Translations under genes and position numbers: made by a program | Notes under the pieces: model-generated | The model's input: only the letters and a program-made list of their open reading frames with translations | Told to the model about the DNA's origin: nothing | Databases searched by the model: none | From: Iris pallida | Lineage: Eukaryota > Streptophyta > Magnoliopsida > Asparagales > Iridaceae | NCBI GenBank assembly: GCA_029216955.1 | Contig: JANAVB010029819.1 | Span: 37,842,488-37,906,487 of the forward strand | Length of the DNA: 64,000 nt | Direction: 5' to 3' | Part shown: positions 10,685 to 22,262 of the stretch, one piece after another | Numbering within the stretch: the first letter of the stretch is position 1 | Layout: the number at the start of each line of letters is the position of its first letter

Positions 10685-13046
10685 TGTAAAACCCCTAAAT
10701 TTCTACTATATTTTTAGTACTGATTTTTTTTGTATTTATACGTCGCATAGTCGTATTGTACGTCGCGCGGGAATTGAGTTTTTCGTATTTACTCGTCGAG
10801 TGCGAATACGTGCGAGGAACATATTTTAGAAAAATAGTTTTTGATTTTTATTATCGGTGATGGTTTCAAAATAATATATATAATAATTATTTTTATTAAA
10901 ACTGTGTGAAAAGTATCTATCGAGGTTGCCAAAACTTATTATTTTAGTTATTTATAAAATGCTATCTTATTTTAATAGTGGTAATTTAGAAAACTAGATT
11001 ATGTGAATATTCTACTTGTGTAAAGCGCATGAAGACTATTTCATGTATATTTTCAAAATTTATTTTTTTGCGTATAATAAATTATTTAGCAAGAAGGTAT
11101 TTTAAAGATTTGATTATTTATGTTTACTTTCGAAATTGTTTTATCTAAATTATTAAAAATGTAGTTTAAAATTAATTCCTATTAGTACTTAAATATTTAT
11201 TATGATTTTTGAAATTAATTAATTATTATTATTTATAAAAAGATATTTTGAATTTAATTGTGATAATTTAAATGGTAATTTGAAAACAAGGTTTTATGCA
11301 AATATTTATTGCATATGAGGTACGAAAATTTAAATTTATAAATATAATTCTATTTTCAAAATTAATTAATATTAATATTTTATTATTTTTCAAAAAAGTA
11401 TTTTAAAATAGTGTTTGGTTTAAATTTAATCGATTGTGATAATTTACATTTGAAAAGATTTTAAATAGCTTTTATTTGAAAATGTAATTTATCTATATTA
11501 ATTTAGATTAGATTTATCTATATTTAAATAGGATTTGGATTTAGATATAAATGTATTGGTTTAAATTTAATAATAGAATAATCTATTTGAATTTAAATAA
11601 ATCATAGTCTTTATCCTAATGGGATTCCCACCTCCTACAAAAGGAGATGTACTTGCCCCCTTTTTTTTTTCTTTTCCATGACCACAACACCAAATTCTAC
11701 ACCACAAACACAGCAAGGCATCATCCATCAATTCCATCATAAGTGCGTGCACCGTATCTGTGTCTACCGAATTCCCTCCACTAAATTCTTTTACAAATAC
11801 ATTCACCACCCCGGTGTCCGACAACCCCGGACATGTCCACCCAAATTCCGTGTTGCACAAGACACAAATTCCCAAACATCAAATCTCTAATCCCCAAATT
11901 CCTAACCCTAGCTCGCCGATGTCAAGTGCTGCAGCCCCAGCCATCCCAACGCTCCACCATCACCTCCTCGACGACCCAAAACCACCGTCCCTCTCCTCTG
12001 CCAAGCCTGCCACCACGACCACCTCCATTGACTCTGTCACCACCGACACCACCTCCATTATCTTCCCGACTACCTCGAGACCGTCGCACCTGTGGCCCTC
12101 CATCAGACGACCAAACAGCCTAAATTTTGGCCATCTCAGACCACAATCACCACCATCAATACCCACCACCCTTGTTCCTCGCCACCAAAGACCCCTGCTC
12201 TTGCTCAGCCCGTTTCCTCCATCCTTTCACCGACCAAAACCATCATACAGTGTCCGACACGGGACACACCACCAAGAAATCCAAACACAAAGAAAACAAC
12301 AACAAAACCCTAAATTCTAAATTACCAGAGCCGGCCACCCGACCTCTTCATACACGGCAAGCGACGACGACCCCCTGCCCTCCCAGAAAATGCCGTCATC
12401 GTCTCCTTGACTATGGTCGTCAGGTCTCACCACTCCAGCCGCCGCGCCTCTAGCCGGTGAGCCCAGCGCCCGCCGGAGCTGTCCGCGCCACCCAACCGAG
12501 CACCTGCGGGTCCGCCGCGAGCAGCGCCTCGACCACCACATCTTCGTGCGAGACGCTACCGGCGCTGCCTTGCGAGCCGCACGCGTGCGCCTCCGTCGGC
12601 GACGTCTCCATCGAGCTGTCGAACTCCGGAGTCCACGCGACCTGACCGCCGGCTCGATTTTGGCGCCACCACGAACGCTAGATCGCCGCCTCCTTTCGAT
12701 CCAGGCTACTCCGTCGGCGCCGCCCTTCCGATCATCTTCTCCCGGTTCTCCTTTCCTCCGCCTCCTCCCAAGCTCTCCCCCGCTTCTTTTTCCCCTCACT
12801 CGAAACCCCCTTTCCCTCTCTCTCCTCTCTTCCTTTCTTTTCCATCTTCTTCTACAGTTACGATTTTTTTGTTGGATTGTTGATTCTTTTGAAGTGTGTT
12901 TTGTCTTTTTTGTTTGTTTTTTTACTTTACTTTTTATTGAGAACAGATATATTTTTATATTATTATTATTAGGATTATTATTATTATTATTTTTATTAAT
13001 TATTATTACCATTTTTGATCTGTATTATTGCTAACTTCATAATTAA

Positions 13047-13116
<70 letters not shown>

Positions 13117-15075
13117 CATCATCATCATCATTATTATTATTTATTACCTAAAATAAAGATATTCGTGTAATCTAATACGTTATATTTTAAAATGTATGTA
13201 TATATGTATGTAAATAGCATTTTAGTATTATTACCATTACAATTAGCATAATATTATTAATATATTTGTTACAATTATTTGGTAACCAATATCAATGTCA
13301 TATTTTAAACTATAATATTTACCTATCAATTTAATTTAGTTTTTAAACCTAAGATATAAGATTATAAATTCTTTTGATTTTGTGAATAAATTTTAGCCCT
13401 AAATCATCTTTAGATTTTCAGTCTTTCTAAATATTTTTGACTAAGAGTCATATTTTACAAACTTACAGTTTAGCCTAAAACGATTTTCGATTTTTCAAGC
13501 ATTCACCTAAAAACATATTCTTACTAATAAAAATATAAATTTCTAAATCTAAATATTCTATTTGACAAAGATATAGTTTGGCCTGAATAAGTTATTAATA
13601 TTTTCGAATAATTATTTAAAACATCTTGTTTATGAAGTTTAGTTTCTATTATAAGCATGGCTATACAAACTTTGGTTTTAGCCTAAATCTATTTATTCCT
13701 TTGTTTTCAAATATTTATCAAAAAAATTAGTAGTAAATATATCTTTAAGTATTTAGTTTTCTAAAATCGTATATATATTATTCAATCAATTTCTTTAATT
13801 ATCCTTCCGTCCGTGACTAATCCCATTATTCATGTTCACTCGCGAATTCTATACTACCTTGTGTCAATCATAACTAAATTGACCATTCTGGACCCAATGG
13901 AACAGTCCTGTGCCATCATCCGAGGCCGTCATGCGTAGTTGTAACATCTCAGTCATACTCCATGCCACATGATCATAGCACCACACCAGGCGACATACCA
14001 GGCAAGTATACCTTGCTAATTAACTGTCAAATTATTTATTTTGTGCATTATTTATTTTGTTTCATATTGTTAGTTTTCTTTGTTATAAACTGCGCGTCCA
14101 AGCCATACTTGGGTACAAGCGACTCTATTAGTCATTTTACTTTACTATATGTATGTTAACTTAGTGTTAGCGGACTACCTTCTTGTTGGAGGATATCCTC
14201 ATATCTCCCTTGGCCATGACACACACACTACACGGTTGGAGACATGTTACTAGGGGCACGACTTATGGACTGGCCCTCTCTAAAGTCGTGTGACGGATAG
14301 ATGATCGTAACTGCTATGACTAGGGTTTTAGAGACTCAAGCAGTTACAAAACTGGACGAGCCATGGACATGACTTGAACAGTGTGGGAAATATTGGGGGA
14401 GGACAGTCGCTAGTACGTATGGAAATCCAAACAGGTAAACCACAGTCTCCAGATAGAACTGTGGCAATTTATTTGTAGATGCCCTCTGACATTTTGGACG
14501 TTACGGACGGATACGGATGACTGGATGCCAGTTACGTACACATAGCCTAAAATTCCATCCATGCGCATGAAAGTTGTCCTCTAAATTGCACATTAGGCGG
14601 TTAGAATCTTCTTTGTATATTTGTGTCTAGGATAGTCTTTTATGTATTATTTTATTATTCTGACAATTTATATTAGCTTGTTCTTCCTGTATCTTGCTAC
14701 GTCCGTTTGAGGTCCTGGTTATTCCCCAGGTGTGCTTTCATGATTCACTACAGGTGTTCTAGCCAAGGCCGTGATTCTCTCCCTTCCTTCGAAGACGATT
14801 GTGCTTGGTTCGTCTTGCCATTTTATGTATCGATTCTTGTACATCTCCTTCATTGAGATAGTTGGTAGTGGACTTTGTCTCCGCCCAACGATTGTATCAT
14901 AAATATTCAAGTTAATTTTTATATTATTATTCTTTTCATTGTGGATGAGATTTAGTTTGTTTTGGATTACTGCATTTTACAGCTTATGTATACATACAAG
15001 GTCCTGTACTTCGTATGTATACAGTTGGCATGTCTACGTACTTGGTCCTAAGTATTTTGGGACTGGGGCGTTACA
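10685..15075 (+). repeat. 5' LTR of LARD-1
   Basis: 4391 bp. U3 (10685 to about 11630) is very AT-rich. The promoter box is CTACAAAAGG (11634-11643), changed from CTATAAAAGG in the partner LTR. GC-rich C/T-biased sequence follows (11690-12850), then AT-rich DNA with an ATT microsatellite, and a 3' part with CAGGCAAGTATACC (a GC-type splice donor-like word, near 13997). Long open frames in the GC-rich part are low-complexity and are not called as genes. Confidence 0.9.
13047..13140. repeat. (ATT)n microsatellite
   Basis: About 90 bp of ATT units with a short ATC stretch. The partner LTR has only about 45 bp at the same place (32661-32705). Confidence 0.9.
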
Positions 15076-16084
15076 TATTTTTGTGGTGGCCCATACAAGT
15101 CCAGATAAATTGTTTGGTTACTTTACCGTACCAAGCAAGCCTGCGTATAGGATTAGAAGTTTAGAATCTCATCCACATACGGACCTCTTCCCTCAATTCT
15201 ATATTCGAACTATCGTTCCACTCATCGGTAGCATCTTGCTTGATTCCTTCTATCATTATCCTTATCTTTCCTTCGTGCTTGCTAGAGATTGATCCTACTA
15301 GTTAGATGTCCCAAACACCCTTAGCTTAATTCTTTTAAGTTGGGTAGAATATCCCACGGCCTGACACACCCTTAACCGCTAAAGAGAATACAAATAGTAT
15401 TATCTATACTATAGAGACTAGAAGAATTTAACCCATTTGGTCAACCAAGCCTTGGTCGATAAAACCGTAGAATGATGGTATAGGAATAAACAAGACTTAG
15501 ATTCTCATGACTCTTGGACTATTCATATTGGTTCTTATTTCATCTACCCTTGTGCCTATATTTTACCATCTTGACTAAATGTTGCCACTATAGCCTAGTT
15601 TTGCAAGTTTAACCGTTATCAAACTTGTTCAAGACACATGCTATTGAGCACGCGATCACTAACATATTGTCTAGTCGAAACCGGTACATGATGGTCTGAT
15701 CAACCGAGTGCACTTTGGTTCGCTTTTATTTATCGTTCTACGTGGATGGAAACATAGCTAAACTTGTCCTCTAGAGTCCTATCCACAACTGCCTTGAAAA
15801 TTCTTTTTAAAATTATTCGGTCGCCTTTGAACCATGTATTCGTATTCGATAATATCGTCTTTGAACTCTATATTGCTTTCACCTTCACCTATTTTAGAAG
15901 GACGAAGACGATTGTACGTGAATTTCCTCTAGCTGTCTTATCACTTATGCCCATTACCACTCAATGTGACTTTATCTTCGTCTTAAACTACTCGTACTTT
16001 TTCTCGGCCCTATATTTTCTACCATGACCCTCAATTCGCTTATTTCAGGAGTAAGCCTAATTTGCTATCTTAAATCGTACCCTC
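15076..16084 (+). other. LARD-1 internal region, left part
   Basis: No domain recognised. Just inside the LTR is TATTTTTGTGGTGGCCCATAC, alignable with the same place in LARD-2 (53766: TTTTTTTGTAGCCCATGC). A word like the polypurine tract, AATTCTTTTAAGTTGGGTAG, also occurs at 15330-15349, well before the true tract at 30301. CTGCCTTGAAAATTCTT (15789-15805) is shared with LARD-2. CCCTC at 16080-16084 is the TSD of the inner Tat element. Confidence 0.6.
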
Positions 16085-16425
16085 TGTTTGCCATAAAATA
16101 TAAAAGAACAGAACAATTATCGGAGGACTGGACTTTTACTTCACGTTACAAACTCGCTTGTACAAAGAAAGCCTAGGGACGAAAACCTAGTTACAGTAGT
16201 CTAAGTACAATTGTTTATTTTAGATTCTGGGGGTGACGATAGAGGCTCGGGAAAGCGACGGTCGCTCTGCCTTACTCCTTGGACGATCGGTATGCAGCCT
16301 TGGCCCCGAAAGATTGCTCGGTGTTGAAGAAATGCTCTCTTTGCTCTCTCTTTGCTTTTTCTTTCCAAGTATTCTGGTGCTCTTTGATCTCGAAAAAGGG
16401 TCCTCTTGTAAGGGAATGGCACCTT

Positions 16426-16436
16426 GCTATTTATAA
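16426..16436 (-). promoter_or_regulatory. LTR TATA box (inner Tat, 3' LTR)
   Basis: TTATAAATAGC on the minus strand, repeated at 29056-29066 in the 5' LTR and conserved in the outer Tat LTRs. Confidence 0.7.
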
Positions 16437-16754
16437 GAAGGGAATACAATCATTAGGGTTTGCAGTGATTGCCCCTTAGAGTGGCGGTGGCCTGTTGATT
16501 GATCAATCTGGGCCATTAATCTTGAGTGTGACGAATCTGGGCCATTTAGTGTAGATTGCACCAAATCCTATCAGTAATTAATGCTGATCGGAATAAATCT
16601 CCATGATGATGATTTGCTGATGTCTGCGAATCTGAATGAATAAATTTAATTCATTCTCCTGCCACATGTCCCAGATTATTAGGATTTGACCCAATCTTTG
16701 ATTGCAGTAAATCTGGGAAATTGATTGGCTTTATGATACGTGTCCTGGGAGTCA

Positions 16755-17355
16755 CTGAGCCGCATAAGGATTGGGCCGCATAAAGTTTGAGCCGCATAAA
16801 GTTTGAGCCGCATAAGCCTGGCTACGTGTCAGGGCAGCTTGGGGAGTGGCCCCCGAATCTTCGAACCACATGATAATCTGGACCATATAATGGGTAGTGA
16901 GCCACATGGAGATGATCCTTGTGAGCCGTATAGGGCTGTGTCTGCTTGAGCCGCATAGGGCTGTTTCGATCTGGGCCGCATAGGACAACTTCGGCCTGAG
17001 CCGCATGGAGGGTCTCCGCTCGAGCCGTATATGATTATCCACGTGCCTAGGCTGCGTGGCATTTTTTGGATTTTGGGGGATTGTGCCAGAGATTTTCTTT
17101 GATTTCCTAGGATTCTGTCATTATGACAGAGTCATAATTGCCTCCTTGTGTCAGACCTGTCGTTTCGTCAGAGCGGACAGCCGTCAAAGCAATTAATGCA
17201 GTATAGGGCGGAGGGGAGAACAGTTTGCAAGCCACGTGTCTTCTCTTCTGAGCCGCATGGAACGTCTTGAGCCGCATAGTCCCTTGTGCCGCATGAATCT
17301 TTGAACCGCATGGGCTATCTGAGCCGCATGGGGTTCCCTGGCCGCATGGATCTTT
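16755..17355. repeat. GAGCCGCAT motif array in U3
   Basis: Copies begin near 16759, 16773, 16791, 16807, 16952, 16975, 16998, 17250, 17270 and 17321, all as GCCGCAT(A/G), with variants GAGCCGTAT, GAGCCACAT and GAACCGCAT between them. Spacing is often 15-25 bp. The array lies upstream of the sense TATA box. Confidence 0.85.
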
Positions 17356-17380
17356 CTTCATTATTTTCCATGCTTCTACA

Positions 17381-17394
17381 AGACCCCCTTCAAA
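17381..17394 (-). promoter_or_regulatory. Polypurine tract of inner Tat element
   Basis: TTTGAAGGGGGTCT on minus, directly beside the 3' LTR and identical to the tract of the outer element. Confidence 0.8.
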
Positions 17395-17456
17395 GTTTTC
17401 AATTTGTAAAATTGAAATACTTTGAATAAGAAGCATGGCTATATATAAATTCTTCT

Positions 17457-17575
17457 GGCCGTATATGATGTTCTGGCCGTATGGGTGTCTCAGCCGCATA
17501 GCCCCCTCAGCCGCATGGCCATCTGAGCCGCATGGTCATTCCAGCCGCATGTCCATCTGAGCCGCATGGGATCCT
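17457..17575. repeat. GCCGCAT array upstream of the antisense promoter
   Basis: Seven copies in about 115 bp (GGCCGTAT twice, then AGCCGCAT or GAGCCGCAT five times), ending about 170 bp before the antisense TATA box. The array lies outside the LTR. Confidence 0.8.
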
Positions 17576-17744
17576 TGCCACGTCTTCATGCCATGTGTGC
17601 AAATCTTTTACATTGATTGCCTTTGATTTGAGCCGTCTTTTGGGGCAGGATCCCAAGAGTTTATCCTTGAATAGTCGGATCGCCTTGATAACCGAAGAGT
17701 CGATTCATTGCACATAGATCGATGCGTCGGTCTATGGGCTTCGT

Positions 17745-17841
17745 CTATAAATAGCAGCATATTTTTGGAAAGCAGACTTCTTTACTTTCTGCTCTTGCCT
17801 TAGCTTTCTTGTCTTCATCTCTCCTTTTCTGTTCATCAGCA
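17745..17841 (+). promoter_or_regulatory. TATA box and leader of the antisense gene
   Basis: CTATAAATAG at 17745-17754 is a consensus plant TATA box. A C/T-rich leader of about 85 bp ends at ATG 17842 in the context CAGCAATGGCT. It points opposite to the retrotransposon. Confidence 0.65.
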
Positions 17842-18520
17842 ATGGCTCCCAAGTCCTCCAAGGTTGCGGCGAAGGCTGCGGCGAAGGGTAAGGGTGCGGC
17901 TTCGACGTCGGCTGCGGCACCCGAAGCTCACTCCGACGTTCGTCCTGCTGTTAAGGGCAAGGATTTGGGAAAGTCATATTCTTCGAAACCCTAACAACGG
18001 CTCTGTTGCATGCTTTATGCACAAGCCTTTAATGCAAACTGTTTCGAGTTGTATGGGCCGCATACATGTCCCATAACCGAGCCGCATGGAGGTATACCCC
18101 ATGTCCGAGCCATATGGGAGTTGTCTTAGTGGGCCGCATGAGCACTTCGTAAAACGAATCGCATAATAACCTATCGATCAGATCCGCATGAGTCCCCTGC
18201 GTAAGGCTCTGACCATCTTTTGACTTTGTTTCTTTTTATCTTTGATTCTTGCAGCAGCCCTGTCGAAGGCTGATATCATGGTTAAGGAAGAGTTGCTGCC
18301 TCCTTCCAAACAAGAATCGTCGCTTGTTAAGGAGGAGGTAACACCAGAAGCAGAGGAACAGAAAGCAGAGCTGGTGCCCATTGCTGTAAAGGAGGAGCCC
18401 CAGTTTGACGGCGGTAGTACTGGGAGTTCTGATCCTCCTATTTCGGACGAAGATCTTGCTCAAGTATATCCTTCATATGCAAAATGGTTGAGGGATTGGT
18501 ATATGCGTCCCCGCAGCTAG
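17842..18520 (+). CDS. Short antisense gene of inner Tat element (PMD-less derivative)
   Basis: Exon 1 begins MAPKSSK and continues Ala/Lys-rich to HSDVRP and KGKD, clearly the same N-terminus as the outer antisense PMD gene (MAPKASK...HSDVHP...GKD). The donor is uncertain: the outer GTAAGG site is here GGCAAGG, which could act as a GC donor at 17957. The intron carries about six GCCGCAT-type copies (18055-18190). The acceptor is TTCTTGCAG at 18254. Exon 2 (18255-18520) encodes an acidic tail with three VKEE segments (each fits the sumoylation consensus hydrophobic-K-x-E) and ends WYMRPRS before TAG. No PMD or coiled coil is present, so the gene seems to have lost its middle. AATGAAATAATAGAG at 18638 may be a poly(A) signal. 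Function is unknown. It has no internal stop. Confidence 0.55.
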
Positions 18521-18760
18521 GATTTGTGGGCTCTCACAAATGTCCGTCTTTGTTTTGATACTTATGTCTGTCTTTAGCTGCGGTCTATGTCTTGCTTCTT
18601 TTGGACATCGATGTAATCTCTTTCCTTTCTTGTCTGAATGAAATAATAGAGAACTTTTCTGGCTTGCTAATGAGACGTAGTCATGTGAATGTCATCGATT
18701 TTGAATGACCGAAATATATTCGCTTTATTCTTTGTTTTGTAGTAGTTGCCCAATGAGAGG
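18521..18760 (+). other. 3' flank of the antisense gene
   Basis: AT-rich, no coding signal. It holds TGTAATCTC and GAAATAATAGAG words near 18610-18650 that suit plant poly(A) signals for the antisense transcript. Confidence 0.4.
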
Positions 18761-20115
18761 CTTTTTGTGGACTTATTATACTTGGCATACCTGGGTTTTA
18801 GGTACGGATAACAAGTTTGATGGGGATACCTAGAACAATTCCACTGCAAGGTGGTCATGGACGTTCCTGGTATCGGGAGAAAGAATGCTATGGAGCAGCT
18901 GGGCTTCCGGGGCATGATGAGGAATGATGGGCCTGTACTAAGAAACTTAGCAAAAGACATTTGTGGGCCTATTATCCTTGGCGTACCCTGACTTAGGATA
19001 CGGATAATAGGATGGAAGGGAACCAACATACTTACTCAGAGGTAATGAGGACATGGCAAGTATGAAGGTTTTACCGTGGAGTCTTCCTACTCAGAGGTAA
19101 TGAGGACATGGCAGGAGTGGACTCAACGGAGAATATTTGTGGACCTATTATCCTTGGCGTATCCTGGCTTAGGATATGGATAATAGGATGAAAAGGGAAC
19201 CAACATACTTACTCAGAGGTAATGAGGACATGGCAAGTATGAGGGTTTTACCGTAGAGTCTTCCTACTCAGAGGTAATGAGGACATGGTAGGAGTGGACT
19301 CAACGGAGGATATTTGTGGTCAACAGAGGACTTTTGTGGTCAACAGAGGACATTTGTGGTCAACAGAGGACATTTGTTGGTCAACAGAGGATATTTGTGG
19401 TCAACAGAGGATATTTGTGGTCAACAGAGGACATTTGTGGACCTATTATCCTTGTCGTACTCCGGTTGTGGGTACAGATAATAGGTTGAAAGCAAATCGA
19501 CATGCTTGCGCAGAGGTAATGAGGACATGGCAGGAGTGGGCTCAATGAAGAGGGGGTACATAGAACGACTCAGAGGTAATAAGGACGTGGAAGTTCTATG
19601 TAAGGGGTGATTTATTTTTGGCGGAAGTGAAACGACTCAGAGGTAATGAGGACATGGCCATTTTAGAAATTTGTGGATCGGTTACCCTTTTTGTGCACTG
19701 GGAGTGCGGGTAGTGGATCATAAGGGAGGATCTCTTCCAGGAAGAAAGTTCATAGGTATGGTCATACATGACTTATTACCTGAAAGAGTGACCGAAATGT
19801 GAGTTCAGAGGCACCAGCGGGTACATGACTCGATATTGTGAAAGTGTGAGTTCAGTGGCACCAACGGGTACATGACTCGATAATCTGGGATGTTGTGGAT
19901 GTGAGTTCAGAGGCACGAGAGGGTACATGACTCAAAAATTTGGAGAATGGTGTGTGTGAGTTCAGCGGTACCGGCGGGTACGTGACTCGAAAATCTGGAA
20001 AATTGTGAGGGTGAGTTCAGCGGTACCAGCGGGCATATGACTCAATGATCTGAAGAATTGTGAGGGTGAGTTCAGCGGTACAAGCGGGCACATGACTCAA
20101 TGATCTGGAAAATGT
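18760..20115. repeat. Tandem and dispersed repeat region before the 3' end of inner Tat
   Basis: Three families: (a) a unit of about 180 bp with TTTGTGGACCTATTATCC and ACTCAGAGGTAATGAGGACA words, repeated at 18950-19140 and 19130-19310 and in part at 19440-19540; (b) six 20-bp units around GTCAACAGAGGACATTTGTG at 19317-19440; (c) units of about 60 bp with GTGAGTTCAGCGGTACCAGC and CATGACTCGA at 19740-20105. No coding sequence. This is the hypervariable 3' region known in Tat elements. Confidence 0.85.
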
Positions 20116-20119
20116 CGTT

Positions 20120-21127
20120 TAGACATAATATTTCTTTAGGAACTTGCCGTTGACGGGCAACATGAGCAAGTCTCTATTTTGCTTTGCGAGGCGGTAAGCA
20201 CCGTTGGAGAATACAGTCTCGATGATAAATGGACCTTCCTATTTTGGCTGGAACTTGCCGGCGGTCTTGTGAGTCATGACCATCGGCCTCCGGACTGCCA
20301 GAACGAGATCGCCCACTTGAAATGTTCTGATTTTGACCTTCTTGTCGAAGGCTCCGGAGATGCGAGCTTGGTATAGTTCGATCCTTTGCTGAGCTAGGAG
20401 GTACTTTTCATCTAAGGCCTCCAATTCTTGTAGTCGGCATCTGTAGTTATCATCCGTCGTCAATTGATAAGTGAGGGCGACGCGGAGTGAGGGTATTTGA
20501 GTCTCTAATGGGAGAACTGCCTCACTCCCGTACACCAGGGAGAATGGGGTGTTCCCTGTGGCTGTTCGGACCATGGTACGGTACGCCCATAAGCATTCAC
20601 CAAGCTTCTCGTTCCAGTCGCGTTTGTTGGACGAGACAAACTTCTTGAGGAACTTGATGATGGTTTTGTTGAATGCTTCTGCTAACCCATTTGCTGCCGG
20701 GTTGTACGATGTCGAAACAATATTCTGGATGCGATGCTTATCCCAAAACCGATAGAAGGCGTAGCTTGCAAACTGCGGACCATTATCGTGGATGATCCTT
20801 CGGGGCAGTCCAAAGCGATAGATGACGTGATGCTTGAGGAAGCTGATCATGTTTGAAGTTTTGACTTCTGCAAGCGGGATAGCTTCCGCCCATTTGGAGA
20901 AGTAATCCGTGATCGCAAGTATGAAGCAATGTCCACGGGAGGAAGGTGGAGTAATTGGACCGATAATGTCCATTCCCCATGCTTCGAAGGGCCAGGATGC
21001 CACTGTCGGATGTAGAAATTCGGATGGCTGGTGAATGAAGTCCGCGTGGACTTGGCAGGCTTTGCACCTTCTTGCATAGTCTATCGCATCCGCTACCATC
21101 GTGGGCCAGTAGTAGCCCATTCGGCAA
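20120..21127 (-). pseudogene. Tat integrase
   Basis: Open frame 20239-21120 on minus. The zinc-domain end (CKACQVH) is followed by the core with all three catalytic acidic residues in context: MDIIGP (D), DNGPQF (D) and NGLAEAFNK (E). Then come YRTMVRTATGNTPFSLVYG and the C-terminal GDLVLAV stretch. It joins element DNA to the genome. The frame is closed by a stop after GKFQPK, and the N-terminal HHCC half lies in another frame upstream (near 21130-21240), so at least one frameshift separates it from RNase H. Confidence 0.88.
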
Positions 21128-22133
21128 AGACGGTCTTACAATTTAGGGCCAGGCTGATGGGCTCCGCAAACACCGCATGAGTTTCTTGCACGGCTTCTTT
21201 GGCTTCTGCGTTCGATAGACACCGAAGCAATACTCCATCATAGGATCGGCGATACAGCATTTTCGTCTCTGTATCGTAGAAGAATCTGAGAGAACGCCGT
21301 CTGATGGAGGTGGCTTCCTTTGGGTCCTCGGGCAGTATATCGTAGACGACGAAGTCGATGAATGGTTGTCTCCAATCTGGGACATCGTCGATTATCTGAG
21401 CGGAGTAACTCGCCACGAATTGAACGTTGTTCTTTGGACAGACCAGTTTGTGGCCTATCACATCTACCGATTGATGAGCATAATTTGGCACTGCTTGGGA
21501 AGCGGCCAGACCTGCCAAGGCATCGGCTTCGATATTTCGGAGTCTGGGAACGTGCTCGATGAAGAACCCCTCGAACGACGAGATGATGTCGATCGCTATC
21601 TGGTGATAGGGGACCATGTCTTCGTGGCGAACTTCGTATGAGCCCCGGATATGATTGACGATTAACTGAGAATCGCTGTATGCTTCAAGATATTCTACCC
21701 CCAGTTCTCTTGCAAGTTGAAGGCTAATGACCAAGGCGTTGTACTCGGCCACATTGTTAGAGCAGGGTTCTGTGAGAGAATAAGCGCGGTTAATCACCAA
21801 TCCGGAAGGGGAAACCAGTATAACCCTGACTCCGACGACGATATTGCCTTTGGGTCCCGTTCTTGAAGCACCGTCGAAGAACATTCGCCATATATCATCG
21901 TGAGAGGTTGCATGCGAGTCGACGACCTCATCTGGGATCTCTTCATATATTCTGGAGGACTCCGAACCTGGGTGGGCGGCCAAAAAGTTCGCCAGGGCTT
22001 GACCTTTGACAGCCTTTTGCGGGACGAAGATCATATGATAAGGGGACAGCAATATTGCCCATGTAGCGAGGCGAGAGCTGAGTACCCCTGGTTTAGTCAT
22101 GAGGACCCTGAGAGGGTTGACTCGTGAGATCAC
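21093..22133 (-). pseudogene. Second, archaeal-like RNase H (aRNH) of Tat element
   Basis: A frame of about 346 codons. FFDGAS (first Asp), then EYNAL (Glu), YSDSQLIVNHI (Asp) and a late NIEADALA (Asp) give the D-E-D-D set of RNase H. Preceded by the end of the first RNase H (FVPQKAVKGQALANFLA). Having a second RNase H between the first and the integrase is a known trait of plant Tat elements. It is split from reverse transcriptase by a stop or frameshift near 22140-22260. Confidence 0.82.
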
Positions 22134-22262
22134 ACGTATTGTTTATCCAGTGACATAGTGCCGCGTCTTCTGAATGGCGAACACCAGGGCAAGACATTCT
22201 TTCTCCACAGTGGTATATCGGTGCTCTGGCCCAATCATCATTCGACTGAGGTAATATATGGC

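Larger units (their letters stand above)
16085..17380 (-). repeat. 3' LTR of inner Tat element
   Basis: 1296 bp, TGTTTGCC to CTTCTACA on plus. Sense TATA box (TTATAAATAGC on minus) at 16426-16436. Upstream of it in U3 (plus 16755-17355) are about 12 exact GCCGCAT copies and about six near copies. Confidence 0.92.

Noticed and set aside
11760..13034. Long overlapping open frames on both strands in the LARD-1 LTR (also 31388-32646)
   Set aside because: Low-complexity Pro/Ser/Thr or Arg-rich products from C/T-biased DNA, open on several frames at once, with no domain. They are part of the LTR.
16752..17062. Minus-strand repeated frames in the Tat LTRs (also 29382-29692 and 44647-44967)
   Set aside because: Translations of the U3 motif array in several frames, with no start context or conservation beyond the motif.
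19317..19440. Regular 20-bp direct repeats that could suggest a CRISPR array
   Set aside because: Head-to-tail with no spacers, in a plant retrotransposon 3' region. CRISPR does not apply.
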